Assembly (NCBI RefSeq): GCF_014207095.1
Contig: NZ_JACHBG010000008.1
Coordinates: forward strand, 162,118-226,117
DNA: 64,000 bases
Direction: 5' to 3'
DNA from: Martinezella lusitana
Lineage (GTDB): Bacteria; Pseudomonadota; Alphaproteobacteria; Rhizobiales; Rhizobiaceae
Shown: one piece after another, positions 42,864 to 51,944 of the stretch
Layout of the letters: each line of letters opens with the position of its first letter
Numbering within the stretch: the first letter of the stretch is position 1
Translations under genes and position numbers: made by a program
The notes under the pieces: generated by a model
What the model was told of the DNA's origin: nothing
Seen by the model: only the letters and a program-made list of their open reading frames with translations
The model's database searches: none

Positions 42864-43823
42864 TCAAAGGGCGAGTCGAGCCCGCGCCTGATGGTATTCC
42901 GCCTCCAGCCTGTCGACAAGCTTGGCGACGGGCTGGACGGCCTTCACGGCGCCGATGCCCTGGCCGGAGCCCCAGATGTCCTTCCAGGCCTTCACACCGG
43001 TCGTGGCTGCCTCGAAGTCCATCTTGGACGGGTCGGCTTCGGGCAGATTGTCGGGGTCCAAACCGGCGGCGAGGATGGAAGACTTCAGATAGTTGCCGTG
43101 TACGCCGGTGAAATAGTTGGAATAGACGATATCGCTCGCATTTCCCTCGACGATCGCCTGCTTGTAGCCATCGATGGCACGGGCCTCCTCCGTCGCGATG
43201 AAGGGCGAGCCGATATAGGCCAGGTCGGCGCCAGCGGCCTGGGCTGCCAGCACGGCGCCGCCTGTCGCAATGGCACCGGCAAGCAGCAGCGGCCCGTCGA
43301 ACCATTCGCGGATTTCCTGCACGAGCGCGAAGGGCGAGAGACGGCCGGCATGACCGCCCGCACCGGCGGCGACCGCGATCAACCCGTCCGCGCCCTTGCG
43401 GATAGCCGAATTGGCATGGCGGTTGTTGATGATGTCATGCAGCACGATGCCGCCATAGGAATGCACGGCCGCATTCACCTCCGGCACTGCACCGAGCGAG
43501 GAAATGACGATCGGCACCTTGTATTTCACGCAGAGCATCAGATCGTGTTCCAGGCGCTTGTTTGACGCATGGACGATCTGATTGACCGCAAATGGAGCCG
43601 CCGGACGATCCGGATTTGCGGCATTGTAGGCGGCGAGATCCTCGGTGATCATGGCCAGCCATTCGTCGAGCTGGCTTTCCGGGCGCGCGTTCAATGCCGG
43701 GAAGGAGCCGACCACGCCGGCCTTGCATTGAGCCAGCGTCAGTGCCGGATGGGAAATGATGAAAAGCGGCGAGGCCACCACCGGGAGCCGCAGACGTTCG
43801 GTCAGGATCGAGGGGAGGGCCAT
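42864..43823 (-). CDS. Nitronate monooxygenase (2-nitropropane dioxygenase family)
   Basis: A 319-residue FMN-dependent TIM-barrel enzyme that oxidises nitronates such as propionate-3-nitronate. Motifs are PLFIISHPALTLAQCKAGVVGSFP at the N-end, FAVNQIVHASN, GADGLIAVAAGAGGHAGRLSPFALV (in parts) holding the likely catalytic His, and LAGAIATGGAVLAAQAAGADLAYIGSPF (in parts) for FMN phosphate. I chose the ATG at 43823 (AAGGG nine bases upstream); ATGs at 43829 and 43832 are possible. A TTGACG-type palindrome sits 17 bases upstream. It may belong to an acyl-CoA or propionate-linked regulon with fadD. Confidence 0.88.
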   Translation of the reverse strand: MALPSILTERLRLPVVASPLFIISHPALTLAQCKAGVVGSFPALNARPESQLDEWLAMITEDLAAYNAANPDRPAAPFAVNQIVHASNKRLEHDLMLCVKYKVPIVISSLGAVPEVNAAVHSYGGIVLHDIINNRHANSAIRKGADGLIAVAAGAGGHAGRLSPFALVQEIREWFDGPLLLAGAIATGGAVLAAQAAGADLAYIGSPFIATEEARAIDGYKQAIVEGNASDIVYSNYFTGVHGNYLKSSILAAGLDPDNLPEADPSKMDFEAATTGVKAWKDIWGSGQGIGAVKAVQPVAKLVDRLEAEYHQARARLAL

Positions 43824-43839
43824 GAACATCATCCCTTTT

Positions 43840-43861
43840 TTGACGTTTACGAAAACGTCAA
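43840..43861. promoter_or_regulatory. Palindromic operator before nitronate monooxygenase
   Basis: Perfect 9-base arms TTGACGTTT and AAACGTCAA flank ACGA. The half-site is shared with the 16-bp palindrome upstream of fadD. The rest of the 43862-44136 spacer holds nothing I recognise. Confidence 0.6.
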
Positions 43862-44136
43862 AGGCATAGCAGATGTCCTGCGGGGTGGGAAGTGGCGCGG
43901 CACGGAATGCCCGCGGCCTGCAATCCAGGCGCCACGGCCCGCCGGATCGTCCAACCGGCCATCGCAAAACTGTCGCCTTTGGCATTTATCCCCGCCCGAG
44001 TGCTCGCCGCACTTGTCGAAGGCTTGCGTATTGACAAGCGTGGCGTTACCGAATCCGGTTAACGAATGCTGAAGACCATGGCCGCCTTGCCAGCAGAGTA
44101 TGCGCGTATGTTGCGAGTGAGAGTAAAGGACCTGAT

Positions 44137-45387
44137 GTGAGCGGATTAGAAACGGCTATCAGAAGCGCGTTGGATCGGTCCGATCGCGCCAATCCGGAAA
44201 TCCGGGCTCGCATCTATCAGTCGGCACGACAGGCATTGGAGGCCGGTCTCCGTAAACAGGACATTACCGACGTCAACGTCGTCGCGGCCCAGCGCCAGCG
44301 GCTGGAGGCGACCATACGCGAGATTGAGACCGAGGAACGCCTCCGCCCCGCGCAAGCGACGCCCCCTTCGCCGGAGCTTGGTGCCCCACATGTTTCCCCC
44401 GCTGCTCCGCGCGCCGCGCCCAGGCAGGCAGCACAGCGATCCGAACCGGTCATGAGCGTGCGCGGCGAAACTCGAGACAACGATCCGCCTTTCTCGCGCA
44501 ATGCCGGCCCGGCAGCGGCCCCCTCGGTCGAGCCTGCCGATCCGCAGGCCGATTTCGGCGATATGCGTGCGGGGCCTGCCGATCATCTCGGCGCCGACAG
44601 CGACGTGCGGCCAGCCGCCGCCGCACCGGCATCGGCACGGACGATGAATTTCAAGCCGGAGCGCGCCGCGGTTCGCCGCAAGCCGCGCAAGTTCTTCTCG
44701 CGCTTGCTGGTGTTTTGTATCCTGCTGACCTTTCTCGGTGTCGGTGCGTGGTGGATCAAGACCTCTGGCGTCTTCATGTCGGCAGCGCAGAGAGATACCA
44801 GCGTCCGCAATCCGCCGGCGCATGTGGACTCGCAGGATTTCAGCGGCAACAACAGCGAAGATGACACAGCCGACGAGGACGACAACAGCGGCCCTGCTAA
44901 TCCTGGGCTGGCGGTCATCGACCCCCAAAACCGTTTCTCAGAAGAGTGGATCGAAGTTCTGAAGCCGACGGACGCGGCGAAGGTGAAGGCCGGAGCGCAG
45001 GCGAAGGCCGAGAATGTTTCGGAGAATGAGGGGCCGGCGGTGCGAATTACCTCCCTCAGCAGCGGGCCGGATGGCAGTGCCTCCGTGGAAATACCGACCA
45101 ATGTGCTGCAGCAGGTGGTCGGCAAATCTTCGACGATCGCGTTGACCTTGCAGTCGACATCGGACGCGCCGACACAGATCACGGTGGAGTGCGATTTCGG
45201 CACGCTCGGTCGTTGCGGTCGCCATCGCTTCACCGCCAGCCGCCAGAAAACGGACGCGTTGTTCCAGCTTCGCTTCGATGGTGCGAAAGCGCCGACGGCT
45301 TCCGGTCGACTGATCATCAACAGCGATGTCGATGGCAAGGCGCGCGGCATCAACGTCTACGCTATCCGTGTCTTGCCCGGGCAATAA
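44137..45387 (+). CDS. Conserved single-pass membrane protein, unknown
   Basis: A 416-residue protein read from GTG with AAGGA seven bases upstream. Residues 1-65 are helical and charged (ETAIRSALDRSDRANPEIRARI). A disordered Ala/Pro-rich part follows (about 70-180), then a basic stretch (ERAAVRRKPRKFFSR) and one transmembrane helix (LLVFCILLTFLGVGAWWI, about 190-208). The rest is periplasmic: acidic linker DDTADEDDNSG and a beta-rich domain ending RGINVYAIRVLPGQ. The topology looks like a cell-envelope anchoring protein. I do not recognise the family. Confidence 0.7.
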   Translation: MSGLETAIRSALDRSDRANPEIRARIYQSARQALEAGLRKQDITDVNVVAAQRQRLEATIREIETEERLRPAQATPPSPELGAPHVSPAAPRAAPRQAAQRSEPVMSVRGETRDNDPPFSRNAGPAAAPSVEPADPQADFGDMRAGPADHLGADSDVRPAAAAPASARTMNFKPERAAVRRKPRKFFSRLLVFCILLTFLGVGAWWIKTSGVFMSAAQRDTSVRNPPAHVDSQDFSGNNSEDDTADEDDNSGPANPGLAVIDPQNRFSEEWIEVLKPTDAAKVKAGAQAKAENVSENEGPAVRITSLSSGPDGSASVEIPTNVLQQVVGKSSTIALTLQSTSDAPTQITVECDFGTLGRCGRHRFTASRQKTDALFQLRFDGAKAPTASGRLIINSDVDGKARGINVYAIRVLPGQ

Positions 45388-45421
45388 GTCCGGGTCGCGC
45401 GCGTTGCTTTCTGACGCAAGT

Positions 45422-45440
45422 GCGGCCGGAGAACGGCCGC
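45422..45440. terminator. Hairpin between convergent genes
   Basis: GCGGCCG and CGGCCGC form a perfect 7-bp stem with a GAGAA loop between the membrane protein and ppk2 stops. No U-tract follows on either strand, so termination strength is doubtful. Confidence 0.4.
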
Positions 45441-45455
45441 GCGTATTCCCTGCGC

Positions 45456-46337
45456 CTATTTGAAGCCGGCCGAGCCCAGGCTTAGGATCTTGTCGTCGAT
45501 TTCGCCGATGGCCTTCTCGTCCTTGCCGTCGTAGTCGAGCGTCAGCAGGATGTGACGGATAAGGTTCAGGCGCGCGCGCCGCTTGTCGTTGGCGCGCATG
45601 ACGGTCCATGGCGCATAGTCCGTATGCGTATCCTTCAGCATGCGGTCCCGCTTTTCGCTATAGTCCTTCCATCTGGGAAGGGCGGCGATATCCATCGAGG
45701 AGAGCTTCCAGACGGCGCGGGGATCGTGGCATCGGTCATGGAAGCGCTTCAGCTGCATTTCCCGGCCGATATCGAGATAGAATTTGAAGAAGTAGATGCC
45801 GTCCTGGACGATCAGCTTTTCCATCTGTGGCGCCTGCTTCAGGAACTGCTCGTATTGTTTCGGCGTGCAGAAGCCCATGATCGGCTCCACACCAGCGCGG
45901 TTGTACCAGGAACGGTCGAACAGCACGAATTCGCCTGATGTCGGAAATTGCGCGACATAGCGCTGGAAATACCATTGCCCGGCCTCCCGGTCCGTCGGCT
46001 TGGTCAGTGCCACGACACGCGCCAGGCGAGGGTTCATATGTGCCGACGTCGCCGCGATCGAACCTCCCTTGCCGGCGGCGTCACGCCCTTCGAACAGAGC
46101 CATTACCCGCTTGCCCGTCGCCTGCAGCCAGAACTGCACCTTGATGAGCTCGATCTGCAGCGCCTTCAGCTCGTCGAGATATTCTTCTTCCTTGAGCTTC
46201 TTCTTGTAGGGATAATTGCCTGAGGTCAGCGCCTCGTCGTCGATCCAGCTCGGCAGCACGGGATCGTCGACGTCGAATAGCCGCTTGGTCCCGCGGATAT
46301 CCAGCTCTACAGCGCGGCTTTTGACTTCCTCTCCCAT
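45456..46337 (-). CDS. ppk2: Polyphosphate kinase 2
   Basis: A 293-residue class I PPK2, which transfers phosphate between polyphosphate and nucleoside diphosphates (usually making GTP or ATP from polyP). Walker A is FEGRDAAGKGGSI, and the acidic lid/Walker B region is FVLFDRSWYNRAGVEPIMGF. The end carries APWTVMRANDKRRARLN. It lies next to, and divergent from, the phoR-pst block, which makes sense for phosphate storage. No PHO box is obvious in the 229 bases before phoR. Confidence 0.94.
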   Translation of the reverse strand: MGEEVKSRAVELDIRGTKRLFDVDDPVLPSWIDDEALTSGNYPYKKKLKEEEYLDELKALQIELIKVQFWLQATGKRVMALFEGRDAAGKGGSIAATSAHMNPRLARVVALTKPTDREAGQWYFQRYVAQFPTSGEFVLFDRSWYNRAGVEPIMGFCTPKQYEQFLKQAPQMEKLIVQDGIYFFKFYLDIGREMQLKRFHDRCHDPRAVWKLSSMDIAALPRWKDYSEKRDRMLKDTHTDYAPWTVMRANDKRRARLNLIRHILLTLDYDGKDEKAIGEIDDKILSLGSAGFK

Positions 46338-46566
46338 ATGTCCCGGCTCCTCGGTCGTTTACGCTTTGCTAATCCTGCCGCGGCAAGGCGGCAAAAAGCT
46401 CCTCGGGCAAATTGGCGCTTTTATTCAATAGTTTCAACCCCTTTGGCCTTGCGCCCTTTTGCCGGCTACATTTATTGTTGTCAGTTTCCGCCTTCTGTGG
46501 ATACAGCCGAATACTTCTGTCATGAATCATGGATAAGACGCGTGATCCAGAATTCCATGGTGGCAG

Positions 46567-47835
46567 GTGAAGGGACGGGCGCAGTTGGAAGACGAATGGT
46601 CAATTGTCAGGAGGTTGGCGGTGCGGCTGCGGCAGGAGAGCGCCATCCTGATTCTTGCGACGCTAATTGCGGTGCTTGCGCTTGTTGAAGGTATCCATAC
46701 CGGCGTCGTGTTCTGGATCTGGGCCATTGCGGTCATCGTCGCGTTGATCCGGCCACCGCTGGTGGAGCGGGTCGCCGTGCCCGCGCCGACCACGCCGGCG
46801 CCTGTCGATCCGGAAGCTCTGCTGCATACCGCTTTCGCGGGCCTTTCTGCGCTCGACGCGCCGGTCCTGATCATCGATCGCGAGGCATCGGTGCTGGTCC
46901 AGAATGCCGCAGTTGAAAAGGCCTTCGGCGCCTTCCCGATCGGAGCGCATATTTCGTCGAAGCTGCGCTCTCCCGGTCTGCTCGATATGGTCCGCGAGAC
47001 AATCGCGACCAACACTCCGAACCAGATCGAACACTCCGAGCGGCTGCCTTCCGAGCGCGTCTATATCGTGCGCATCGCGCCGATCGATCTGCCTCAAGCC
47101 GAGGCCGGCACCTTTTTCCTGCTGTCGTTCAGGGATATTTCCGAGCTGCGCCATATCGATCGCATGCGCTCCGACTTCGTCGCCAATGCCAGCCACGAGC
47201 TACGCACGCCGCTGGCGTCGCTGAGAGGTTTCATCGAAACCATTCAGGGCCCAGCCAAGTCGGATCCGAAGGCGCAGCAGCGTTTTCTCGCCATCATGTT
47301 CGATCAGGCGACCCGCATGAGCCGGCTGGTCGACGATCTCCTGTCGCTCTCTCGGCTGGAGCTGAAGTCGCATATTGCGCCGGATCAGAAGGTCGATCTG
47401 GTGCCGCTGCTCGGCCATGTGCGGGACTCGCTGCTGCCGCTTGCAGGCGATCTCGACGTGACGATCAACCTGCAAGTCCCGGCCGGCAAGGTAGAGGTGC
47501 TGGGTGATCGCGACGAGCTGGTGCAGGTTTTCGAAAATCTGATCGAGAATGCCTGCAAGTATGGCCAGGAAGGCAAGTCCGTCGAGGTTTCGCTGATGAA
47601 CGAGCCTGGACAGGCGGTCGCGGTGGTCATTTCCGACAAGGGGCCGGGCATACCGGCCGAGCACGTGCCCCGCCTGACCGAGCGCTTTTATCGCGTCAAC
47701 GTTGAGGACAGCCGCTCGAAGAAAGGCACCGGTCTCGGGCTCGCCATCGTCAAGCATATTCTCACCCGGCACCGTGCAAGGTTGATCGTCAAGTCGGAAG
47801 TTGGAAAGGGAACGGACTTTACCGTCCGCTTCTGA
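46567..47835 (+). CDS. phoR: Phosphate regulon sensor histidine kinase PhoR
   Basis: The sensor kinase of the Pho system, controlled through PstSCAB/PhoU. In the 422-residue reading two helices (about 25-43, 47-62) are followed by a PAS domain (about 90-190), the His box NASHELRTPLASLRGF with His210, and ATP-binding boxes ENLIENACKYG, ISDKGPGIP and KKGTGLGLAIV. A GTG at 46621 in frame has a much better ribosome site (AGGAGG, six bases upstream) and would shorten the protein to 404 residues. phoR-pstSCAB-phoU-phoB all read in one direction. Confidence 0.94.
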   Translation: MKGRAQLEDEWSIVRRLAVRLRQESAILILATLIAVLALVEGIHTGVVFWIWAIAVIVALIRPPLVERVAVPAPTTPAPVDPEALLHTAFAGLSALDAPVLIIDREASVLVQNAAVEKAFGAFPIGAHISSKLRSPGLLDMVRETIATNTPNQIEHSERLPSERVYIVRIAPIDLPQAEAGTFFLLSFRDISELRHIDRMRSDFVANASHELRTPLASLRGFIETIQGPAKSDPKAQQRFLAIMFDQATRMSRLVDDLLSLSRLELKSHIAPDQKVDLVPLLGHVRDSLLPLAGDLDVTINLQVPAGKVEVLGDRDELVQVFENLIENACKYGQEGKSVEVSLMNEPGQAVAVVISDKGPGIPAEHVPRLTERFYRVNVEDSRSKKGTGLGLAIVKHILTRHRARLIVKSEVGKGTDFTVRF

Positions 47836-47894
47836 AGTTGCTAGAGACAGGCGATTTTGGGTGAGAATTAGCCTATAAGTTTCAAAAGGATAGA

Positions 47895-47912
47895 CTGTCA
47901 TAATTGTTTCAC
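47895..47912 (+). promoter_or_regulatory. PHO box upstream of pstS
   Basis: CTGTCAT, four bases (AATT), then GTTTCAC gives a perfect first and partial second PhoB half-site. It lies 109 bases before the pstS ATG, the usual place for PhoB activation. Confidence 0.6.
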
Positions 47913-48020
47913 TCGCCTGACATAAAAGGGCGGTGCTTTGGCCGGTAAGAAAGAAGCGCTGAAACTGGTGGGTGTACCGCCCACCGTCGTGCTCTTTTAG
48001 CCCGTCAGGGAGGATTCATT

Positions 48021-49055
48021 ATGAACGCGTTGAAATTGTCTATTCTCGCGCTGGTCGCATCCGCCGCTTTTGCCGGCGCTGCCGTGGCCCGCGACCAGAT
48101 TCAGATTTCCGGTTCCTCTACCGTATTCCCCTATGCCAAGATCGTTGCCGAAAACTTCGGCGAAACTCATACCAACTTCAAGACGCCGATCGTCGAATCC
48201 GGCGGCTCTGGCGCCGGCCTCAAGGAATTCTGCAAGGGCGTCGGCACCGACTCCATCGATATCGCCAATGCATCGCGTCCGATCAAGGATAGCGAGATCG
48301 GCGCCTGCAAGGCAGCTGGTGTCGCCGATATCCAGCAGGTCAAGATCGGCTACGACGGCATCGTCTTTGCGTTCGACAAGAGCAATCCGGACATCAAGTT
48401 CGTGCCCGCTGATCTCTACAAGGCGCTTGCAGCCGAAGTCGTCGTCGATGGCAAGCTGGTTGCCAACCCCTACAGGAAATGGTCCGAGATCAATAAGTCT
48501 CTGCCGGATTTCGAGATCGCTGCTTATATTCCGGGCGAAAAGCACGGCACGCGCGAGGTTTTCGAGGAGCGGGTTCTCTCCGCTGGATGCAAGGCCTCGG
48601 GTGCGCTCGACGTCATCAAGGCCGCGATCAAGGATGCCGATCAGCAGGCGAAGAAGTGCATTGCCGTGCGCAAGGATGGTCTGGCTGTCGACATCGACGG
48701 TGATTATCCCGAGACGCTGGCGCGCATCAACGCCAACAAGCACGGCGTCGGCGTTTTCGGCCTGTATTTCTATCAGAACAATGCGGACAAGCTGAAAGTC
48801 GCGACCGTCAGCGACGTCGTGCCATCGGGTCAGACGATCGCCGACGGCACCTATCCGGTCTCGCGTCCCTTGTTCTTCTACGTCAAGAAGGCGCATCTGG
48901 GCGTTATCCCGGGCCTCAAGGAATATGTCGATTTCTTCACCAGCGATCAGATGATCGGGCCGGATAGCCCGCTGGCCGAATACGGCCTCGTGCCCGCGCC
49001 GGATGCTGAGCGCGACCAGATCCGCAAGGATTTTGCGGACGGAAAGATCATGTAA
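48021..49055 (+). CDS. pstS: Phosphate-binding periplasmic protein PstS
   Basis: The 344-residue high-affinity phosphate receptor of the Pst importer. A signal peptide (ALKLSILALVASAAFAGAAVA) leads to the mature start RDQIQISGSSTVFPYAKI. Phosphate-binding loops are GSSTV, ESGGSGAGLKEFC and the region GTREVFEE. Length and order fit the rhizobial PstS. It is the first gene of pstSCAB-phoU-phoB. A GGGAGG ribosome site precedes the ATG. Confidence 0.96.
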   Translation: MNALKLSILALVASAAFAGAAVARDQIQISGSSTVFPYAKIVAENFGETHTNFKTPIVESGGSGAGLKEFCKGVGTDSIDIANASRPIKDSEIGACKAAGVADIQQVKIGYDGIVFAFDKSNPDIKFVPADLYKALAAEVVVDGKLVANPYRKWSEINKSLPDFEIAAYIPGEKHGTREVFEERVLSAGCKASGALDVIKAAIKDADQQAKKCIAVRKDGLAVDIDGDYPETLARINANKHGVGVFGLYFYQNNADKLKVATVSDVVPSGQTIADGTYPVSRPLFFYVKKAHLGVIPGLKEYVDFFTSDQMIGPDSPLAEYGLVPAPDAERDQIRKDFADGKIM

Positions 49056-49117
49056 GTGCGTAAGGACTGCACGTCGGCGCGAAATTCCATCGCGCCGACG
49101 CTGGCCGGGGAATTGGA

Positions 49118-50599
49118 ATGAGTGTGTCATTGCTGCTGTTATGCGTGTCGGTCATCGGCGCCTTTGCCTTCGTGCTGGGGCGGGTGAGGGCTGCTGCATT
49201 GTCGGGCGGCAGGCCTTCTTCGATGCATTCCAGGCTCGGCTATCACGGTGCCTATGCCGCCATATGGGCTGTGCTGCCCGCTTTGGCGCTCGTCTGCGTC
49301 TGGTCGATCGCCAGCCCGGAAGTGATCGACCGCTTCGTGATCAAATCCTTCCCGGAAGAGGTGCAAGCTCTTCCGCGCGCGGAACTCAATCTCAGCTACG
49401 GCATGGTGCGCAGCATCGCCCATGGCATGCGCCTTCTCGATGGCCAGGAGCTTGCCGACGTCGCGGGCGGCACGGCGGATCTGCAATTGTTGCTGGCGCA
49501 GAAGGGCGTGCCGCTGGCGGTCCGCCCGACCGGCTACATGGTCGATGCGGCCAACAAATATAATGGCATGCGCGAAATCAGCCGGATCGTCATGAGCGTG
49601 TCGGCGATCCTGCTGTCGCTCTTGTGTGCGGCCTATGGCCTGCGCGTCATCGCTGCACGCTTTCGCGCGCGCAATCGTGTCGAGCAGGTCATTCTCGGGG
49701 CGCTCATCATCGCGTCTTCCATCGCCGTGCTGACGACGGTCGGGATCGTCGTCTCGATGTTGTCGGAAGCTGCGCGCTTCTTCAGCATGGTGCCCGCAGG
49801 CGAGTTCTTCTTCGGCACCGTTTGGGACCCGCGTTTCACGGGCGCAGGCACGCAGACATCGGGAACCTTCGGCTTGATCCCGTTGCTGGCGGGCACGATC
49901 TATATCGGTCTGGTCGCCATGCTCTTTGCCGTGCCGATCGGCTTGTTCGCGGCGATCTACATGGCCGAATACGCCTCGGCACGCGTGCGCTCCATCGCCA
50001 AGCCGATGCTCGAGGTGCTGGCCGGCATTCCGACGATCGTTTACGGCTTCTTCGCCCTCGTCACGGTCGGACCTTTCCTCAGGGATATTTCGGCAGAGAT
50101 CAACGGCCTGGTGACCGGAAGCTTCACAAGCTTCATCGAGGCGCAGAGCGTTCTGACCGCCGGCTTCGTCATGGGCGTAATGTTGATCCCCTATGTCTCG
50201 TCGCTGTCGGATGACATCATCATGGCGGTTCCGCGCTCGCTGCGTGACGGTTCGCTCGGGCTTGGCGCAACGCGCTCCGAAACCGTCAAGCGCGTCCTGT
50301 TGCCGGCAGCGCTTCCCGGTATCGTCGGTGCACTCCTGATGACGGCTTCGCGCGCGGTCGGAGAAACGATGATCGTCGTGCTGGCGGCCGGCGTGGCGGC
50401 GCGCATGCAGTTCGATCCCTTCGAGCCGATGACGACGGTGACGGTAAAGATCGTCAACCAGCTGACCGGCGATCTGGAGTTCACCTCGCCGCAGACGCTC
50501 GTCGCCTTCGCGCTCGGCATCACTCTGTTCTGCGTGACGCTCTGCCTGAACGTCTATGCGCTCTACATCGTCCGCCGCTACAGGGAGCAGTACGAATGA
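49118..50599 (+). CDS. pstC: Phosphate ABC transporter permease PstC
   Basis: One of two membrane subunits of the Pst system. The 493-residue protein has a long N-terminal part (helices at about 2-20 and 45-65, then a periplasmic loop to about 160) absent from E. coli PstC. The transport core follows, with LLAGTIYIGLVAMLFAVPIGLFAAIYMAEYA and the EAA loop LRDGSLGLGATRSETVKRVLLPAALPG, seen in parts. Its stop overlaps the pstA start by 4 bases. Confidence 0.94.
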   Translation: MSVSLLLLCVSVIGAFAFVLGRVRAAALSGGRPSSMHSRLGYHGAYAAIWAVLPALALVCVWSIASPEVIDRFVIKSFPEEVQALPRAELNLSYGMVRSIAHGMRLLDGQELADVAGGTADLQLLLAQKGVPLAVRPTGYMVDAANKYNGMREISRIVMSVSAILLSLLCAAYGLRVIAARFRARNRVEQVILGALIIASSIAVLTTVGIVVSMLSEAARFFSMVPAGEFFFGTVWDPRFTGAGTQTSGTFGLIPLLAGTIYIGLVAMLFAVPIGLFAAIYMAEYASARVRSIAKPMLEVLAGIPTIVYGFFALVTVGPFLRDISAEINGLVTGSFTSFIEAQSVLTAGFVMGVMLIPYVSSLSDDIIMAVPRSLRDGSLGLGATRSETVKRVLLPAALPGIVGALLMTASRAVGETMIVVLAAGVAARMQFDPFEPMTTVTVKIVNQLTGDLEFTSPQTLVAFALGITLFCVTLCLNVYALYIVRRYREQYE

Positions 50600-51930
50600 G
50601 CGATATCGTGTCCTCCTCGTCACAGAAAACTCCGCGCGGGCTTGCACCCGACGCCCCGGTGCGTCGCGATATCGGCATTGCCAGGCGCTATGCCGCCGAG
50701 CGCCGCTTTCGCGCCTATGGAATTGCCGCCGTCATTTTTGGCGTCGTCTTCCTCGCTATCCTGGTGTCGACCGTGGTCCGCAACGGCTATACGGCTTTCG
50801 TCCAGACATCGCTCGTCTTGCCGATCGAGTTCTCCGAGAAAGTCGTCGATCCAACGGGCAAGCGTTCCAACGATCCCAAGGTGCTGATATCGGCCAATTA
50901 TCCCGTACTTGTGCGTGACGCAGTGGTGAAGATGCTTGGTATTGATCCCGCCAATCGCGCGCTCGTTCGCGAGGCGACGGCCATGGTGTCGGACAGCGCC
51001 CGGATCGCACTGCGCGACAAGGTCGTTGCCAACCCCGCCATCATCGGCACGACCGCAAACATGGTGCTTCTTGCCAGCGCCAATATCGACTCCGCCAACA
51101 AGGGGCAGATCGATCTGACGGCCGACGAGAAGGACCGCAAGGTGTCGGATCGGCAGGTCGCATGGATGAAGCAGCTCCGCGATAGCGGCGCACTCTACAA
51201 GGCCTTCAACAGCGGCCTGTTCCTTTCAGGCAATTCGAGCCGGCCGGAAGCTGCAGGCCTCGGTGTTGCCCTGATCGGCTCGCTCTATCTGATGTTGACC
51301 GTGCTTGTGCTCGCCTTGCCCGTCGGCGTCGCCGCTTCGATCTATCTCGAGGAATTTGCACCGAAAAATCGGCTTACGGATCTGATAGAGGTCAACATCA
51401 ACAACCTCGCAGCCGTGCCATCGATCGTATACGGCCTGCTCGGCCTCTCGGTCTTCATCAACATGATGGGGCTGCCGCGCTCGGCCTCGCTGGTCGGCGG
51501 TCTCGTGCTGAGCCTGATGACGCTGCCGATGATCATCATCGCCACGCGCTCGGCGCTGCGCGCGGTACCGCCATCGATCCGCAGTGCCGCACTTGGCCTC
51601 GGCGCGTCGCGCATGCAGATGGTCTTTCACCATGTCCTGCCGCTCGCCATGCCCGGTATTTTGACCGGCACGATCCTTGGGCTTGCCCACGCGCTCGGGG
51701 AGACGGCGCCGCTGCTTCTGATCGGCATGGTCGCCTTCGTCGCCAATTATCCCGCTTCGCCGCTCGATCCTTCGACGGCGCTGCCGGTGCAGATCTACAT
51801 GTGGGCGAGCGAAGCGGAGCGTGCCTTCGTTGAGAGAACCTCCGGGGCCATCATCGTCCTGCTCTTCTTCCTCGTTGCAATGAATATCGGCGCAATCCTG
51901 CTGCGCCGTCGCTTCGAGCGGCGCTGGTAG
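50596..51930 (+). CDS. pstA: Phosphate ABC transporter permease PstA
   Basis: The second membrane subunit, 444 residues. It has one helix near 45-66, a large periplasmic insert (about 70-215, unusual against the 296-residue E. coli form but common in alphaproteobacteria), then five helices. Core motifs are LPVGVAASIYLEEFAPKN, AVPSIVYGLLGLSVFIN and the EAA loop ALGLGASRMQMVFHHVLPLAMPG (in parts). Coupled to pstC by an ATGA overlap and 14 bases before pstB. Confidence 0.94.
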   Translation: MSDIVSSSSQKTPRGLAPDAPVRRDIGIARRYAAERRFRAYGIAAVIFGVVFLAILVSTVVRNGYTAFVQTSLVLPIEFSEKVVDPTGKRSNDPKVLISANYPVLVRDAVVKMLGIDPANRALVREATAMVSDSARIALRDKVVANPAIIGTTANMVLLASANIDSANKGQIDLTADEKDRKVSDRQVAWMKQLRDSGALYKAFNSGLFLSGNSSRPEAAGLGVALIGSLYLMLTVLVLALPVGVAASIYLEEFAPKNRLTDLIEVNINNLAAVPSIVYGLLGLSVFINMMGLPRSASLVGGLVLSLMTLPMIIIATRSALRAVPPSIRSAALGLGASRMQMVFHHVLPLAMPGILTGTILGLAHALGETAPLLLIGMVAFVANYPASPLDPSTALPVQIYMWASEAERAFVERTSGAIIVLLFFLVAMNIGAILLRRRFERRW

Positions 51931-51944
51931 GGGAGGAGCACGAA

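Noticed and set aside
46517..46534. CTGTCAT upstream of phoR as a PHO box
   Set aside because: Only the first half-site is good; the second (CATGGAT) matches poorly, so it is not listed as a feature.
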